From Microtetraspora malaysiensis (GTDB lineage Bacteria; Actinomycetota; Actinomycetes; Streptosporangiales; Streptosporangiaceae): DNA of 64,000 nt. A model generated the notes under the pieces. It did no database searches. It was not told the DNA's origin and was given only the letters and a program-made list of their open reading frames with translations. Below are positions 42,854 to 52,700 of this stretch, piece after piece. The stretch covers positions 186,001 to 250,000 of the forward strand of contig NZ_BBYJ01000011.1 of assembly GCF_001528665.1 (NCBI RefSeq), read 5' to 3'. A program made the translations under genes and the position numbers. The first letter of the stretch is position 1. Every line of letters starts with the position of its first letter.

Positions 42854-43836
42854 CAGGCGGCCACCTCCGTGCCGCGGGGGGTGGTGCCGGGGGCGGGGTC
42901 GGCGCGTCTGCCGGTGAGCTGGAGGAAGACCTCGTCCAGGGTGGGGCGGCGGACGGCGATGTCCTCGGCGGTGACGGCGGCGTCGTCCAGGGCGCGGACG
43001 ACCTCGGTGAGGGCGGCGGCGCGTTCGCGTACCGGTGCGCTGGCGCGGCGGGTGTCCGGGTCGACCTCGGGGTCGGCGGTGGCGACGCGGGCGAGGGCGG
43101 CCGCGGCGGCGGGCAGGTCGCGGGGGTCGCGCACGGTCACGTCGAGGCGGTCGCCGCCGATCATGCCCTTGAGCTCGTCGGGGGTGCCGTCCGCGATGCG
43201 GCGGCCTGAGTCGATCACGGAGACGCGGGAGGCGAGCTGGTCGGCCTCCTCGAGGTACTGCGTGGTGAGCAGCACGGTGGTGCCGTCGGCGACGAGGGCG
43301 CGGACGGCATCCCAGACCTCGGTGCGGGCGCGTGGGTCGAGCCCGGTGGTGGGCTCGTCGAGGAACAGCACGGGCGGCACGAGGATCATGCCGGCGGCGA
43401 GGTCGAGGCGGCGGCGCATGCCGCCGGAGTACTGGGCGGTGGGCCGGTCGGCCGCGTCGGTGAGGGAGAACCGCTCCAGCAGTTCGAGCGCGCGGGTGCG
43501 GGCGCGGCGGGCGCCGAGGTGGTGGAGCCGGCCGAACATCTCCAAGTTCTGCCGGCCGGTCAGGACCTCGTCCACCGCCGCGTGCTGACCGACCAGGCCG
43601 ATCCGGTGGCGTACCTCGGCGGGCCGGGTGGCGACATCGAGGCCGGCCACCTCGGCGCGGCCGCCGTCGGCGCGTAGGAGCGTGGTGAGGATGCGCACGG
43701 CGGTGCTCTTGCCCGCGCCGTTGGGGCCGAGCAGGCCGTGGAGGGTGCCCTCGGTGACGGCCAGGTCGAGGCCGGTGAGGGCCTCGGTGTCGCCGTACCG
43801 CTTGCGCAGTGTCTCGGCGACGACGGCGAAGGTCAT
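42853..43836 (-). CDS. DrrA-like ABC export ATPase
   Basis: A 327-residue ATPase. Walker A GPNGAGKST (about 39-47), signature YSGGMRRRLDLA, Walker B VLFLDEPTTGLDP, switch region LLTTQYLEEADQLA (Q in place of His, as in DrrA). The DrrA C-terminal extension ends RPTLDEVFLQLTGRRA. The ATG giving MTFAVVAETLRKRYG was chosen; upstream codons cross the operator. It is divergent from tetR and forms an operon with the permease. Confidence 0.93.
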   Translation of the reverse strand: MTFAVVAETLRKRYGDTEALTGLDLAVTEGTLHGLLGPNGAGKSTAVRILTTLLRADGGRAEVAGLDVATRPAEVRHRIGLVGQHAAVDEVLTGRQNLEMFGRLHHLGARRARTRALELLERFSLTDAADRPTAQYSGGMRRRLDLAAGMILVPPVLFLDEPTTGLDPRARTEVWDAVRALVADGTTVLLTTQYLEEADQLASRVSVIDSGRRIADGTPDELKGMIGGDRLDVTVRDPRDLPAAAAALARVATADPEVDPDTRRASAPVRERAAALTEVVRALDDAAVTAEDIAVRRPTLDEVFLQLTGRRADPAPGTTPRGTEVAA

Positions 43837-43867
43837 GTGGCTTCTCCTCGGATCGGGTTTCTGTACG

Positions 43868-43892
43868 GCGTACCGTACACCATACGGTACGC
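43868..43892. promoter_or_regulatory. Perfect 10-bp-arm palindrome between tetR and drrAB-like genes
   Basis: GCGTACCGTA and TACGGTACGC are exact inverted repeats around CACCA. It lies 31 nt upstream of the ATPase start and 23 nt upstream of the tetR start, ideal to repress both. A second small dyad GCGAAG-TAGA-CTTCGC (43895-43910) lies against the tetR start. Confidence 0.8.
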
Positions 43893-43915
43893 GGGCGAAG
43901 TAGACTTCGCAGACC

Positions 43916-44731
43916 ATGACGACCGAGTACACCGGCCGGGGTGATCCGGCCCGCAGCCTGGCGCTTCTGTGGCGGACGGGGGAGCGGGCCAGCCGCAAGG
44001 GCAAGCCGGACCTGAGCGTGGACCGCATCGTGCGCGCGGCGATCGAGGTGGCCGACACCGAGGGGCTGGCCGCGCTGTCCATGCGCAAGGTCGCCGAGCG
44101 GCTCGGCGTCGGCACGATGTCGCTCTACACGTACGTGCCGGGCAAGGCCGAGCTGATCGACGTCATGCTCGACACCGTGTACGGCGAGCTGCCCCTGCCC
44201 GGCGGCGAGGAGGCGGCCGGCGCGGCCGGGAAGCCGGGCGGCGGCTGGCGGGTGCGGCTGGAGGCGATCGCCCGGGACCACAAGGCGCTCTACCACCGCC
44301 ATCCGTGGATGTTGCAGGTGGGGAGCAGCCGGCCGCCGCTCGGCCCGAACGTGACGGCTGTCTACGACCACTCGCTGCGCGCGGTGGACGGCATCGGGCT
44401 GAGCGACACGGAGATGGACGCGGTGGTCACGCTCGTGACCGGGTTCGTCAACGGCGCGGTCCGGGGCGCGGTGGAGGCGGAGCAGGTCGAGCGGCTGACC
44501 GGCATGACCGACGAGCAGTGGTGGTGGGCGCACGCCCCGTTCCTGAGCAAGGTCATGGATCCCCGCCGCTATCCGGTCGCGGCGCGGGTGGGGGCGGCGG
44601 CGGGGGAGGCGCACAACGCGCCCTACAATCCCGAGCACGCCTTCGAGTTCGGCCTGGCGCGGGTGCTGGACGGCGTCGAGATGTTCGTCCGTTCCCGTGT
44701 CGGCTCCGCGTCACCGGAGGACGGCGCCTGA
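43916..44731 (+). CDS. TetR-family repressor of the DrrAB-like exporter
   Basis: A 271-residue TetR with a long C-terminal TetR_C_1 domain (TetR/ActII-like). The HTH spans about residues 35-80 (VRAAIEVADTEGLAALSMRK, VAERLGVGTMSLYTYVPGKA). DHKALYHRHPWMLQVGSSRP and WWWAHAPFLSKVMD are typical of this subclass, which often senses exported drugs. Divergent from the ABC genes with the palindrome between them, an arrangement matching many self-resistance or efflux loci. Confidence 0.92.
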   Translation: MTTEYTGRGDPARSLALLWRTGERASRKGKPDLSVDRIVRAAIEVADTEGLAALSMRKVAERLGVGTMSLYTYVPGKAELIDVMLDTVYGELPLPGGEEAAGAAGKPGGGWRVRLEAIARDHKALYHRHPWMLQVGSSRPPLGPNVTAVYDHSLRAVDGIGLSDTEMDAVVTLVTGFVNGAVRGAVEAEQVERLTGMTDEQWWWAHAPFLSKVMDPRRYPVAARVGAAAGEAHNAPYNPEHAFEFGLARVLDGVEMFVRSRVGSASPEDGA

Positions 44732-44752
44732 CGGGCTCTCGGCCCGGCGCCG

Positions 44753-45928
44753 CTACGGGCGGGCCGGGCCGCGTGCGGCGCGCGGGGCGAACGGCTGGGT
44801 GAGGGAGGCCCGGACGGCGGCGAAGCCGTAGGCGAGCATGTCGGTCTCGTAGCGCCGGATCGTCTCGGTCAGTGGGGCGCCGGCGGCGGCCGCGGTGACG
44901 GCCCGGCGCAGCAGCGCGGCGTCCCTGAGCGCGACGTTGGCGCCCTCGCCCCGGCCGGGTGACATGGTGTGGATCGCGTCGCCGAGCAGCGTCACGTTCG
45001 TGGTCTCCCAGTGGCGGACGGGCCGGGCCGAGCGCAGCCGCACCGGGAACGTGGCCGCGGCGTCGGCCTCCCGGACGATCCGGCGGGCCGCGGGGTGGAA
45101 GGCGTGGATCGCCTCCAGGGCCAGGCGGTGCAAGGTCGGGCCGTCGGCGTGGTGGAAGCCGTCGCCGCCGGGCGGCCGCCTCTCGTCGCCGGCGACGGTC
45201 CAGGCGAAGTAGCCGGGGATGTCGGTGAGCCGTGCGTCCGGTGCGTACGCGGCGGCGGCCTCGGAGGGGGTGCGCAGGGGGCGGCAGGTGGCGACGGACA
45301 GCGCGGCGCCGCCGGGGGCGGTGAGGCGGTTGAAGCTGTCGATCAGGATCTCGGGCACTTCGCGCAGCAGGCCCGGAGTGATGGGGGTTCGTCCGTAGAC
45401 GAAGCCGCCGATCTCGTCGAGCTCGGCGTAGGGGACGAGGAGGCGGCGCACCGCCGAGCCGGTGCCGTCCGCCCCGACGAGCAGATCGGCGTGGGCGGTG
45501 GTCCCGTCGGCGAAGCGGGCGCGGACCCGGCCGTCCGGGGTGTGGCTGTAGCGGGCGAAGGTCGCGCCGAAGCGCACGTCGAGCCCGGTGAGGAGGATCT
45601 CCCGCAGGGTCAGCCGGTTGACCCCGAAGACGGTGTCGGCGGGCGGGTCGGGGATCGGCTTGGTGAACGCGGGCGTGAGCCGGTGGTCGAGGAATGCCAT
45701 CCGGGTGGCGGGGCGGATGGCGGTGGTCACGCAGAGGTCGAAGAGCGGGGCGGGGAGGCATTCGCGCAGGGCGCGGCTGCCGTCCTCTTTCAGGGTGATG
45801 CGCCAGCCCTGGTCGCGGGCGTGAGGCGAGGGGTCGCGTTCGTAGACGGCGACGCTGACGCCGGATTTGGCCAGGCCCTGGGCGAGGCAGAGCCCGCCGA
45901 GCCCGCCGCCGACGATCACAACGTGCAT
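44753..45928 (-). CDS. FAD-dependent monooxygenase (PHBH-fold, tetracycline-hydroxylase-like)
   Basis: A 391-residue flavoprotein hydroxylase. The FAD dinucleotide-binding site is VVIVGGGLGGLCLAQGLAKS (3-22). LLVGADGTGSAVRRLLVP is the DG motif, and LLGDAIHTMSPGRGEGANVA is the second FAD/ribityl motif. It would hydroxylate or degrade an aromatic compound or drug. ATG preceded by AAAGGA. Divergent from a MarR gene with a strong palindrome between, the usual layout for inducible aromatic or antibiotic inactivation. Confidence 0.9.
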   Translation of the reverse strand: MHVVIVGGGLGGLCLAQGLAKSGVSVAVYERDPSPHARDQGWRITLKEDGSRALRECLPAPLFDLCVTTAIRPATRMAFLDHRLTPAFTKPIPDPPADTVFGVNRLTLREILLTGLDVRFGATFARYSHTPDGRVRARFADGTTAHADLLVGADGTGSAVRRLLVPYAELDEIGGFVYGRTPITPGLLREVPEILIDSFNRLTAPGGAALSVATCRPLRTPSEAAAAYAPDARLTDIPGYFAWTVAGDERRPPGGDGFHHADGPTLHRLALEAIHAFHPAARRIVREADAAATFPVRLRSARPVRHWETTNVTLLGDAIHTMSPGRGEGANVALRDAALLRRAVTAAAAGAPLTETIRRYETDMLAYGFAAVRASLTQPFAPRAARGPARP

Positions 45929-45966
45929 GTGTGGGTCCTTTCGGTGGACGGTCACCGTAGCATTTC

Positions 45967-45980
45967 ACTGTCGCGACAGT
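45967..45980. promoter_or_regulatory. 14-bp perfect palindrome, MarR operator
   Basis: ACTGTCGCGACAGT is self-complementary and has TT/AA flanks one base outside each arm. It lies 38 nt before the monooxygenase start and 27 nt before the marR start. Its size fits a MarR dimer site. Confidence 0.7.
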
Positions 45981-46007
45981 AAATGGCGGAACAGCTATTG
46001 TTGCGGC

Positions 46008-46502
46008 ATGGAGGATCGATCACCCGGCGGCGTTCCCGTCGAACTCGTGCTCGGCGGCGGCTCGCTGATCAACCAGGTGGGGCGCGACCTGCGCACGGCG
46101 GTGGAGGGGATGCTCGCCCCCTACGGGGTCACCTCCCAGCAGGCGGCGCTCCTGATGCGGGCGGCACACGGGGAGACCAGCCCGAACCGGCTCGCGTCCC
46201 ACCTGGGCACCGACACCGCCGGCATGACGCGGCTGCTCGACCGCCTCGAGGCCAAGGAGCTGGTCAGGCGGCAGCGGAACGCGGGCGACCGCCGCTCGAT
46301 CGTCGTGGAGCTGACCGAGGAGGGCCGGGCACTCGTGCCGCGCCTGGCGCCCGTGTTCGGGCGGGCCAGCGTCCGGCTTCTCGCGGGGTTCTCTGAGGAG
46401 GAGGTGCGCGGGCTCGCCGGGATGCTGCGCCGGATGCTGGAGAACCTGCACGCCGCCCCGGGCCCGGACTCGGTGGGTCAGGCGTCCGGGACGCCGAGGT
46501 AG
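46008..46502 (+). CDS. MarR-family transcriptional regulator
   Basis: A 164-residue regulator. The winged helix (about 45-110) has VTSQQAALLMRAAHGETSPN, LASHLGTDTAGMTRLLDRLE and wing residues RNAGDRRSIVVELTEEG. It probably represses the divergent FAD monooxygenase and itself through the palindrome between them, releasing on binding an aromatic ligand. Its 3' end overlaps a gene fragment on the other strand. Confidence 0.9.
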   Translation: MEDRSPGGVPVELVLGGGSLINQVGRDLRTAVEGMLAPYGVTSQQAALLMRAAHGETSPNRLASHLGTDTAGMTRLLDRLEAKELVRRQRNAGDRRSIVVELTEEGRALVPRLAPVFGRASVRLLAGFSEEEVRGLAGMLRRMLENLHAAPGPDSVGQASGTPR

Positions 46503-46630
46503 GGGCGGGCGCTCTCCCAGGAGCCGTCCACGGTCACCATCTCGCGCGCGTCGTCCGCGCCGACGCCGATGTCCTTGAAACCGCCGAAGGTGGCGACGAC
46601 GACGCCGTGGTCGCGAGGGAGATCATGTCG
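46478..46630 (-). pseudogene. C-terminal fragment of an unrecognised gene after narI
   Basis: A reading frame without a start runs from just after the narI stop to a TGA at 46478, containing DHGVVVATFGGFKDIGVG, ADDAREMVTVDGSWESARPY and LGVPDA. Its composition is protein-like, and the FGGFKD-GVG piece resembles the end of dehydrogenases, but I cannot name the family. It overlaps the marR end by 25 nt. Probably a leftover of a gene cut when the nar cluster and marR came together. Confidence 0.35.
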
Positions 46631-46651
46631 CTCACCCTGGGGACGCCCGGA

Positions 46652-47410
46652 TCAGGCGGTGGGCGGGCGGGTCGGCTCCCAGCCGCGCGGGGCGGGACGG
46701 CCGCCGGGTTCGCGGCTGCGGTAGACGATGTAGGGCCGGGTCAGGTAGCCGATCGGCGCGGTGAGCACGTGGACCAGCCGGGTGTACGGCCAGATGGTGA
46801 ACAGCGTGAGCGCGCACAGCGCGTGGATGTGGTAGACCAGCGGCGCTCCGGCCATCAGCGACACCTCGGGCTGGAAGGCGAAGATGGAGCGGAACCAGGG
46901 CGAGACGGTGTTCCGGTAGTTGTAGCCGGAGCCGATGATGTTCGCGTTCACCGTGGCCGTCAGCCCGAGCAGGATGGTCAGCGTGAGCACGACGTACATG
47001 AGCTTGTCGTTGCGGGTGGTGGCGAGGAAGACCGGGCCGACCGTGCGGCGGCGGTAGATCAGGAGCGCGATGCCGATCAGGGTGCAGGCGCCGGCGACGG
47101 TGCCGAGCGCCACGGCCAGGACGTGGTAGGCGTTCTCGGGCAGGCCGATCGCGCCGGTCCAGCTCTGCGGGATGAGCAGCCCGACGACGTGCCCGATCAG
47201 GACGACGAGGATCCCGAAGTGGAACAGCGGGCTGGCGACGCGCAGCAGGCGCCGCTCGTAGAGCTCGGAGGAGCGGGTGGTCCAGCCGAACTTGTCGTAG
47301 CGGTAGCGCCAGATGCTGCCGATGACGAACGAGGCGAGCGCCACGTACGGGAAGGCGCCCCACAGGAGGACGTCCGCGGTGGTCATCGCGGTGGTCGTCA
47401 AGGTCGTCAT
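46652..47410 (-). CDS. narI: Respiratory nitrate reductase gamma subunit (cytochrome b)
   Basis: A 252-residue membrane diheme cytochrome b with five spans. It takes electrons from menaquinol and passes them to NarH. The heme His pairs are visible in SPLFHFGILVVLIGHVVGLL and VYHIHALCALTLFTIWPYTR, LVHVLTAPIGYL. RSIFAFQPEVSLM is a family block. The ATG overlaps the narJ stop. Last gene of narGHJI, with no narK nitrate transporter next to it. Confidence 0.95.
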   Translation of the reverse strand: MTTLTTTAMTTADVLLWGAFPYVALASFVIGSIWRYRYDKFGWTTRSSELYERRLLRVASPLFHFGILVVLIGHVVGLLIPQSWTGAIGLPENAYHVLAVALGTVAGACTLIGIALLIYRRRTVGPVFLATTRNDKLMYVVLTLTILLGLTATVNANIIGSGYNYRNTVSPWFRSIFAFQPEVSLMAGAPLVYHIHALCALTLFTIWPYTRLVHVLTAPIGYLTRPYIVYRSREPGGRPAPRGWEPTRPPTA

Positions 47411-48129
47411 CGCGGCTCTCCCGTCGCCGTCGGGCGCGACGACGACGGCGGGGTGAGCGGTCCGCCCATGACCGCGTACGGGTCGAGGCCGACCTCCTCG
47501 GCGGGCGGCCCTTCGGCGGCCAGCCGCCGCGCGGCGGCGCGCTCGCGCGGGCCGGGTGGCGGGAGGGTGGCCAGGACGGCGGCGACGATGTGGGCGTAGG
47601 GGGAGTCCTCGGCGCGGAGGGCCTGGCGCAGGACCTGGATGCCGGCGTGGTGCTCGCGCAGCAGGCGGGTGGCCTCGCGGACGGCGCCGCGTCCGGACAG
47701 TTCGCACACGACGGCGAGGTGGTCGGGCAGTTCGTCGGCGGGCGGCCGGTAGCCGGCGGCGCGGTAGGCGTGGTTGAAGCGCAGCAGCGCCATGCCGCGT
47801 CGGCGGGTGTCGCCGTGGGTGTAGTAGGTGAGGTACGGGCAGCATCGGCGTTTGAGGTCGAAGACGGCCACGTAGTGGGCGGCCAGCTCGGGCAGCGGGG
47901 TGGCGTCCACGTGGGCGAGGAACGCGGCGAGATGGCCCGCCGCCTCCCCGATCGCGCCCCGGCTCCCGTCCGCGCGCGGCGCGGCGGCGAGTGCGGCCAG
48001 GCAGTCGCCGATCAGCGGCCGGGCGGCGGGCAGCCGTTCGTCGGGGTAGCTCAGGAGGATCGAGGCCGTCATGTGGACGGTGCGCAGCGCGCCGTCCCCC
48101 GAGGTGGCGCGCCCGGCGGGTCCGATCAT
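47407..48129 (-). CDS. narJ: Nitrate reductase molybdenum cofactor assembly chaperone
   Basis: A 240-residue NarJ/TorD-type chaperone that helps insert the cofactor into NarG. ILLSYPDERLPAARPLIGDC, HYVAVFDLKRRCCPYLTYYT and HGDTRRRGMALLRF are family-diagnostic. The C-terminal tail is Pro/Ala-rich and variable. Overlaps narH and narI by 4 nt each, giving fully coupled translation. Confidence 0.94.
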   Translation of the reverse strand: MIGPAGRATSGDGALRTVHMTASILLSYPDERLPAARPLIGDCLAALAAAPRADGSRGAIGEAAGHLAAFLAHVDATPLPELAAHYVAVFDLKRRCCPYLTYYTHGDTRRRGMALLRFNHAYRAAGYRPPADELPDHLAVVCELSGRGAVREATRLLREHHAGIQVLRQALRAEDSPYAHIVAAVLATLPPPGPRERAAARRLAAEGPPAEEVGLDPYAVMGGPLTPPSSSRPTATGEPR

Positions 48130-49784
48130 GAGTCCTTCTTCTTCCGTTTGGGGAACAGCCCTTCAGGCAGTCCCTTGCCGTCCCAGTTGAGGAGGTTGAC
48201 CCGTTCGCGGCGTTCCTCCGGGCGGAGGAGGGCGTCGCTCCGCTGCCGCTGCCGTAGCGCGTGGAAGGTCTCGACCGCGATGGGAGGGGGCTCGCCGGAC
48301 GCTTCGCCGAAGGGGCCGCTCATCCCGGGGCCGCCTTCGTAGTCGAGGCTGCAGCCGGTCGCGAGCTCCTCCATCCAGGGCCCCTGCTCGGGGTGCGCGG
48401 TCGGGATGACGTAGCGCTCGTCGTAGGCGGCGATCGCGAGCAGCCGGTGCATCGCCTCGATCCGCTCGCCGGTCATCCCCACGGCCGCGGCGACGGACTC
48501 GCGTGGCGGGCGGCCGAGGTTGATGTCGCGCATGTAGGAGCGCATCGCGGCCAGGCGGCGTAGCGCGGCCCGCACCGGTTCCGGGTCGCCCGCGGTGAAC
48601 AGCTCGGCCAGGTAGCCGATGGGGATGCGCAGCGCGTCGATGGCGCCGAAGAGGTTGCCGGCTTTCTCGCCGTCGTGCCCGGTGCCCGCGAGCGCGTCCA
48701 CGACCGGGGACAGGGGCGGGATGTACCAGACCATCGGCAGGGTGCGGAACTCCGGGCGCAGCGGCAGCGCCACACCGAACTCGAAGATCAGTTTGTGGAC
48801 CGGGGAGCGGCGGGCGGCCTCCAGCCAGTCCTCGGGGATGCCCTCCCGGCGGGCGGCCCGCGCCACCGCCGGGTCGTGCGGGTCCAGCAGCACGCTCTTG
48901 TGCGCCTCCAGTAGGTCCTTCTCGTCCGGGACGGCCGCGGCCTCGGTGACCCGGTCGGCGTCGTACAGCAGCACGCCGAGGTAGCGCAGCCGTCCGACGC
49001 AGGTCTCCGAGCACACGGTGGGCAGGCCGACCTCGACGCGGGGGAAGCAGAAGGTGCATTTCTCGGCCTTGCCGGTGCGGTGGTTGAAGTAGACCTTCTT
49101 GTAGGGGCAGCCGGTCACGCACATCCGCCAGCCCCGGCACCGGTCCTGGTCGACCAGCACGATGCCGTCCTCCGACCGCTTGTACAGCGCGCCGGACGGG
49201 CAGGAGGCCACGCACGACGGGTTCAGGCAGTGTTCGCAGATGCGCGGCAGGAAGAAGAGGAAGGCCTGTTCGAAGTCGAGCTTGACCTGGTCGGACATCG
49301 CGCGCAGCGCGGGGTCGGAGCGGGTGAGGCCGGGGCCGCCGGCCAGGCCGTCGTCCCAGTTCGCGCTCCAGGTGACCGTCGTGTCCTGGCCGGTGAGCAG
49401 CGATTTCGGGCGGGCGACCGGGATGTCGTCCTGCTCGGGCGCGGTGAAGAGCCGGTCGTAGTCGTAGGTCCAGGGCTCGTAGTAGTCCCGGATGGACGGC
49501 AGCAGCGGGTTGGCGAAGATGGTGAGCAGCTTGCGCAGTCGTCCTCCGGCCCGCAGGCGCAGCCGCCCCCGGCGGTTGAGCTCCCAGCCGCCCTTCCAGG
49601 TGTCCTGGTCCTCGTACGTGCGCGGGTAGCCGAGGCCGGGGCGGGTCTCGACGTTGTTGAACCAGACGTACTCGGTGCCGGCCCGGTTGGTCCATGTCTG
49701 CTTGCAGGTGACCGAGCAGGTGTGGCAGCCGATGCATTTGTCGAGGTTCATCACCATGGCGATCTGGGCCATGACCCTGCTCAT
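48126..49784 (-). CDS. narH: Respiratory nitrate reductase beta subunit
   Basis: A 552-residue iron-sulfur electron-transfer subunit. The Cys clusters are CIGCHTCSVTCKQTW near the N-terminus, CEHCLNPSCVASCPSG, CRGWRMCVTGCPYKK and CTFCFPR with CSETCVGR. The Trp in CRGWRMC replaces a Cys, as in E. coli NarH, so that cluster is [3Fe-4S]. The ATG overlaps the narG stop by one base. Confidence 0.95.
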   Translation of the reverse strand: MSRVMAQIAMVMNLDKCIGCHTCSVTCKQTWTNRAGTEYVWFNNVETRPGLGYPRTYEDQDTWKGGWELNRRGRLRLRAGGRLRKLLTIFANPLLPSIRDYYEPWTYDYDRLFTAPEQDDIPVARPKSLLTGQDTTVTWSANWDDGLAGGPGLTRSDPALRAMSDQVKLDFEQAFLFFLPRICEHCLNPSCVASCPSGALYKRSEDGIVLVDQDRCRGWRMCVTGCPYKKVYFNHRTGKAEKCTFCFPRVEVGLPTVCSETCVGRLRYLGVLLYDADRVTEAAAVPDEKDLLEAHKSVLLDPHDPAVARAARREGIPEDWLEAARRSPVHKLIFEFGVALPLRPEFRTLPMVWYIPPLSPVVDALAGTGHDGEKAGNLFGAIDALRIPIGYLAELFTAGDPEPVRAALRRLAAMRSYMRDINLGRPPRESVAAAVGMTGERIEAMHRLLAIAAYDERYVIPTAHPEQGPWMEELATGCSLDYEGGPGMSGPFGEASGEPPPIAVETFHALRQRQRSDALLRPEERRERVNLLNWDGKGLPEGLFPKRKKKDS

Positions 49785-52700
49785 CAGTACTCGACCTTCT
49801 GCGACCGCCGCCGGATCACGGTGACCTCGTCGCGCTGGCTCCCGGTCGGCCCGAGGTAGTTGAACGCGAACGAGAGCTGGGCGTAGCCGCCGATGAGGTG
49901 GGTCGGCTTGACCAGCAGCCGGGTGAGGGAGTTGTGGATGCCGCCGCGCTTGCCGGTGGTCTCGCTTTTGGGCACGTCCACCACCCGTTCCTGGACGTGG
50001 TGCATGTACACGGTGCCCTCCGGCATGCGGTGGGAGACGACGGCGCGGGCGACGACGACGCCGTTGCGGTTGACCGCCTCCACCCAGTCGTTGTCGGCGA
50101 CGCCGGTTCTGGCGGCGTCCTGCGGGCTCATCCAGATGGTCGGCCCGCCGCGCGACAGCGTGAGCATGAGCAGGTTGTCCTGGTATTCGGAGTGGATCGA
50201 CCACTTGGAGTGCGGTGTGAGGTAGCGGACGGTGATGCCGCCGTCCTCGCCGTCGCCGACGCGGGGTTCGCCGAACATGGCGGTCATGTTGAGCGGCGGC
50301 CGGTAGATCGGCAGCGCCTCGCCCGCCTCCTGGATCCAGTCGTGGTCGAGGAGGAAGTGCTGCCGTCCGGTGAGGGTGTGCCAGGGTTTGCGGCGTTCCA
50401 CGTTGATGGTGAACGGGGCGTATCTGCGGCCGTCGCCCTCGATGCCGGACCACTCGGGGGAGGCGATCACCTGCGCCGGCCGGTCCTGGGTGTCGGCGAA
50501 GGTGATCCGGCGGTGCTCGGCGCCCAGTCCCGACAGGTCGGTGCCCGTACGGCGGGCCAGCGTGGCGAACCCCTGGGCGGCCAGCCGGCCGTTGGTGGCG
50601 CCGGACAGGGCGAGGATCGCCTCGCACAGGTGGCTGTCGGTGGCCAGGGAGGGGCGGCCGGCCGCCGCGCCGCCGCGGGCGGCGCCGTTCTGGGCGAGCA
50701 GCCAGGCGACCTCGTCGCGGACGTCGAACGTCACGCCTTTGGTGGCCGCGCCGTGCCGGTCCAGGAGCGGGCCGAGGGCGGCCAGCTTGTCCGCGACCGC
50801 GCCGTAGTCCCGCTCGACGGTGACGATCGTGGGGAAGGTGCGGCCGGGGACGGGCGGCTCGCCGGTCTCGCGCCAGTCGCGCACCCTTCCGTGCGGGGTC
50901 GCGAGTTCGTCCGGGGTGTCGTGGGTGAGCGGCGCGGCGACGATGTCGCGGCGGACGCCCAGCCGTGGCGCGGCCAGCGTGCTGAACGTCTCGGCGATGG
51001 CGTGGAAGGCGGCGACGTCGGTGCGCGCCTGCCAGGGCGGGTCGATCGCCGGGGTGAACGCGTGGACGAACGGGTGCATGTCGGTGGAGGACAGGTCGTA
51101 CTTCTCGTACCAGGTGGCGGCCGGGAGCACGATGTCGCTGAACAGCGTGGTCGAGGTCATCCGGAAGTCCAGTGACACGAGCAGGTCGAGCTTCCCGCAC
51201 GGCGCCTCGTCCCGCCAGACGACGCCGCGCGGCCGCCGCTCCGGTGCGGCCTCCCGTGCGCGTACGGACGAGCCGGTGCCGAGCAGGTGTTTGAGGAAGT
51301 ACTCGTCGCCCTTGGCGGAGGAGCCGAGCAGGTTGGCCCGCCAGACGGTCAGGACGCGCGGCCAGTTGCGTGGGGCGTCGGGGTCCTCGCAGGCGAAGCC
51401 GAGCCGGCCGGCGCGGATCTGCTCCACAACGTACGGTTCGGCGTCCTGGCCCGCGGCTTCCGCCTCATCCGCCAGGTCCAGGGGGTTGCGGTCGAAGGTG
51501 GGGTAGGAGGGCATCCAGCCCAGCCGCGCGGACTGGGCGACGAGGTCGGCGGTGGCGCGGCCGGTGAAGGCGCCGTCGCCGAGGGGTGAGGCCAGGACGT
51601 CGGCGGAGTAGGTGTCGTAGCGCCACTGGTCGGTGTGCAGGTACCAGTACGCGGTGCCGATCATCTGGCGGGGTGGGCGGGACCAGTCGAGGCCGTGCGC
51701 GAGCTGGGTCCAGCCGGTGAGCGGGCGGGTCTTCTCCTGGCCGACGTAGTGCGCCCAGCCGCCGCCGTTGACGCCCTGGCATCCGGTGAGGGTCAGCATC
51801 GCCAGGAAGGCGCGGTAGATGGTGTCGGAGTGGAACCAGTGGTTGGTCCCCGCCCCCATGATGATCATTGATCGGCCGTGTGACTCCTCGGCGTTGGCGG
51901 CGAATTCCCGGGCGATCCTGGCCGCTTTCTCCGCCGGGACCGAGGTGATCGCCTCCTGCCACGCCGGCGTGTACGGCTCGGCCGTGTCGTCGTAGCCGGA
52001 CGGCCATCGCCCGGGCAGGCCCGGCCGGGCCACGCCGTACTGGGCGAGCAGCAGGTCGAAGACGGTGGTGACCAGGTGGCCGCCGACGCGCCGCGCCGGG
52101 ACGCCGCGGCGCAGCACCGCGCCGTCGGGCCGGTCGAAGCGCGGCAGCGCGACCTCGGCGGCCGAGCCGCCGGACAGGGTGAGGGCGGGGTCGACGTCGC
52201 CGAGGTCGAGGTTCCAGCGGCCCTCGCCGTCGGCGGAGTACCGGAAGCCGAGGGAGCCGCCCGGCACGACCGGTTCGCCGGTGCGCTCGTCGAGCAGGAC
52301 GGTCTTGAACGCCGCCTCCTCTCCCTGCTCGCCCAGGTCGGCGGCGGTGAGGAACTTGTCCGGGATGTGGATGCCGTCCCGTTCGCGCAGCCGGACCAGG
52401 AACGGCAGGTCGGTGAATCGCTTCACGTACGCCGTGAAGTACGGGGTGGGGCGCCGGACGAAGAACTCGGTGAGGATGACGTGTCCCATGGCCATGGCCA
52501 GGGCGCCGTCGGTGCCGGGGGTGGGGGCCAGCCACTCGTCGGCGAACTTGGCCGCGTCGCTGTAGTCGGGGGACAGTACGACGACCTTCTGGCCCCGGTA
52601 GCGGGCTTCGGCCATGTAGTGCGCGTCCGGGGTGCGGGTGACCGGGACGTTCGACCCCCACAGCATCAGATAGGCCGCGTCCCACCAGTCCGCCGACTCC

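Noticed and set aside
42029-44638. 869-codon open frame spanning permease and ATPase
   Set aside because: Only the last 274 codons are a real permease; the rest is a GC-driven shadow of the DrrA-like ATPase and TetR genes.
42029-46502. Natural-product gene cluster (exporter, TetR, FAD monooxygenase, MarR)
   Set aside because: No PKS, NRPS, terpene, RiPP or other core biosynthetic gene is present in the window.
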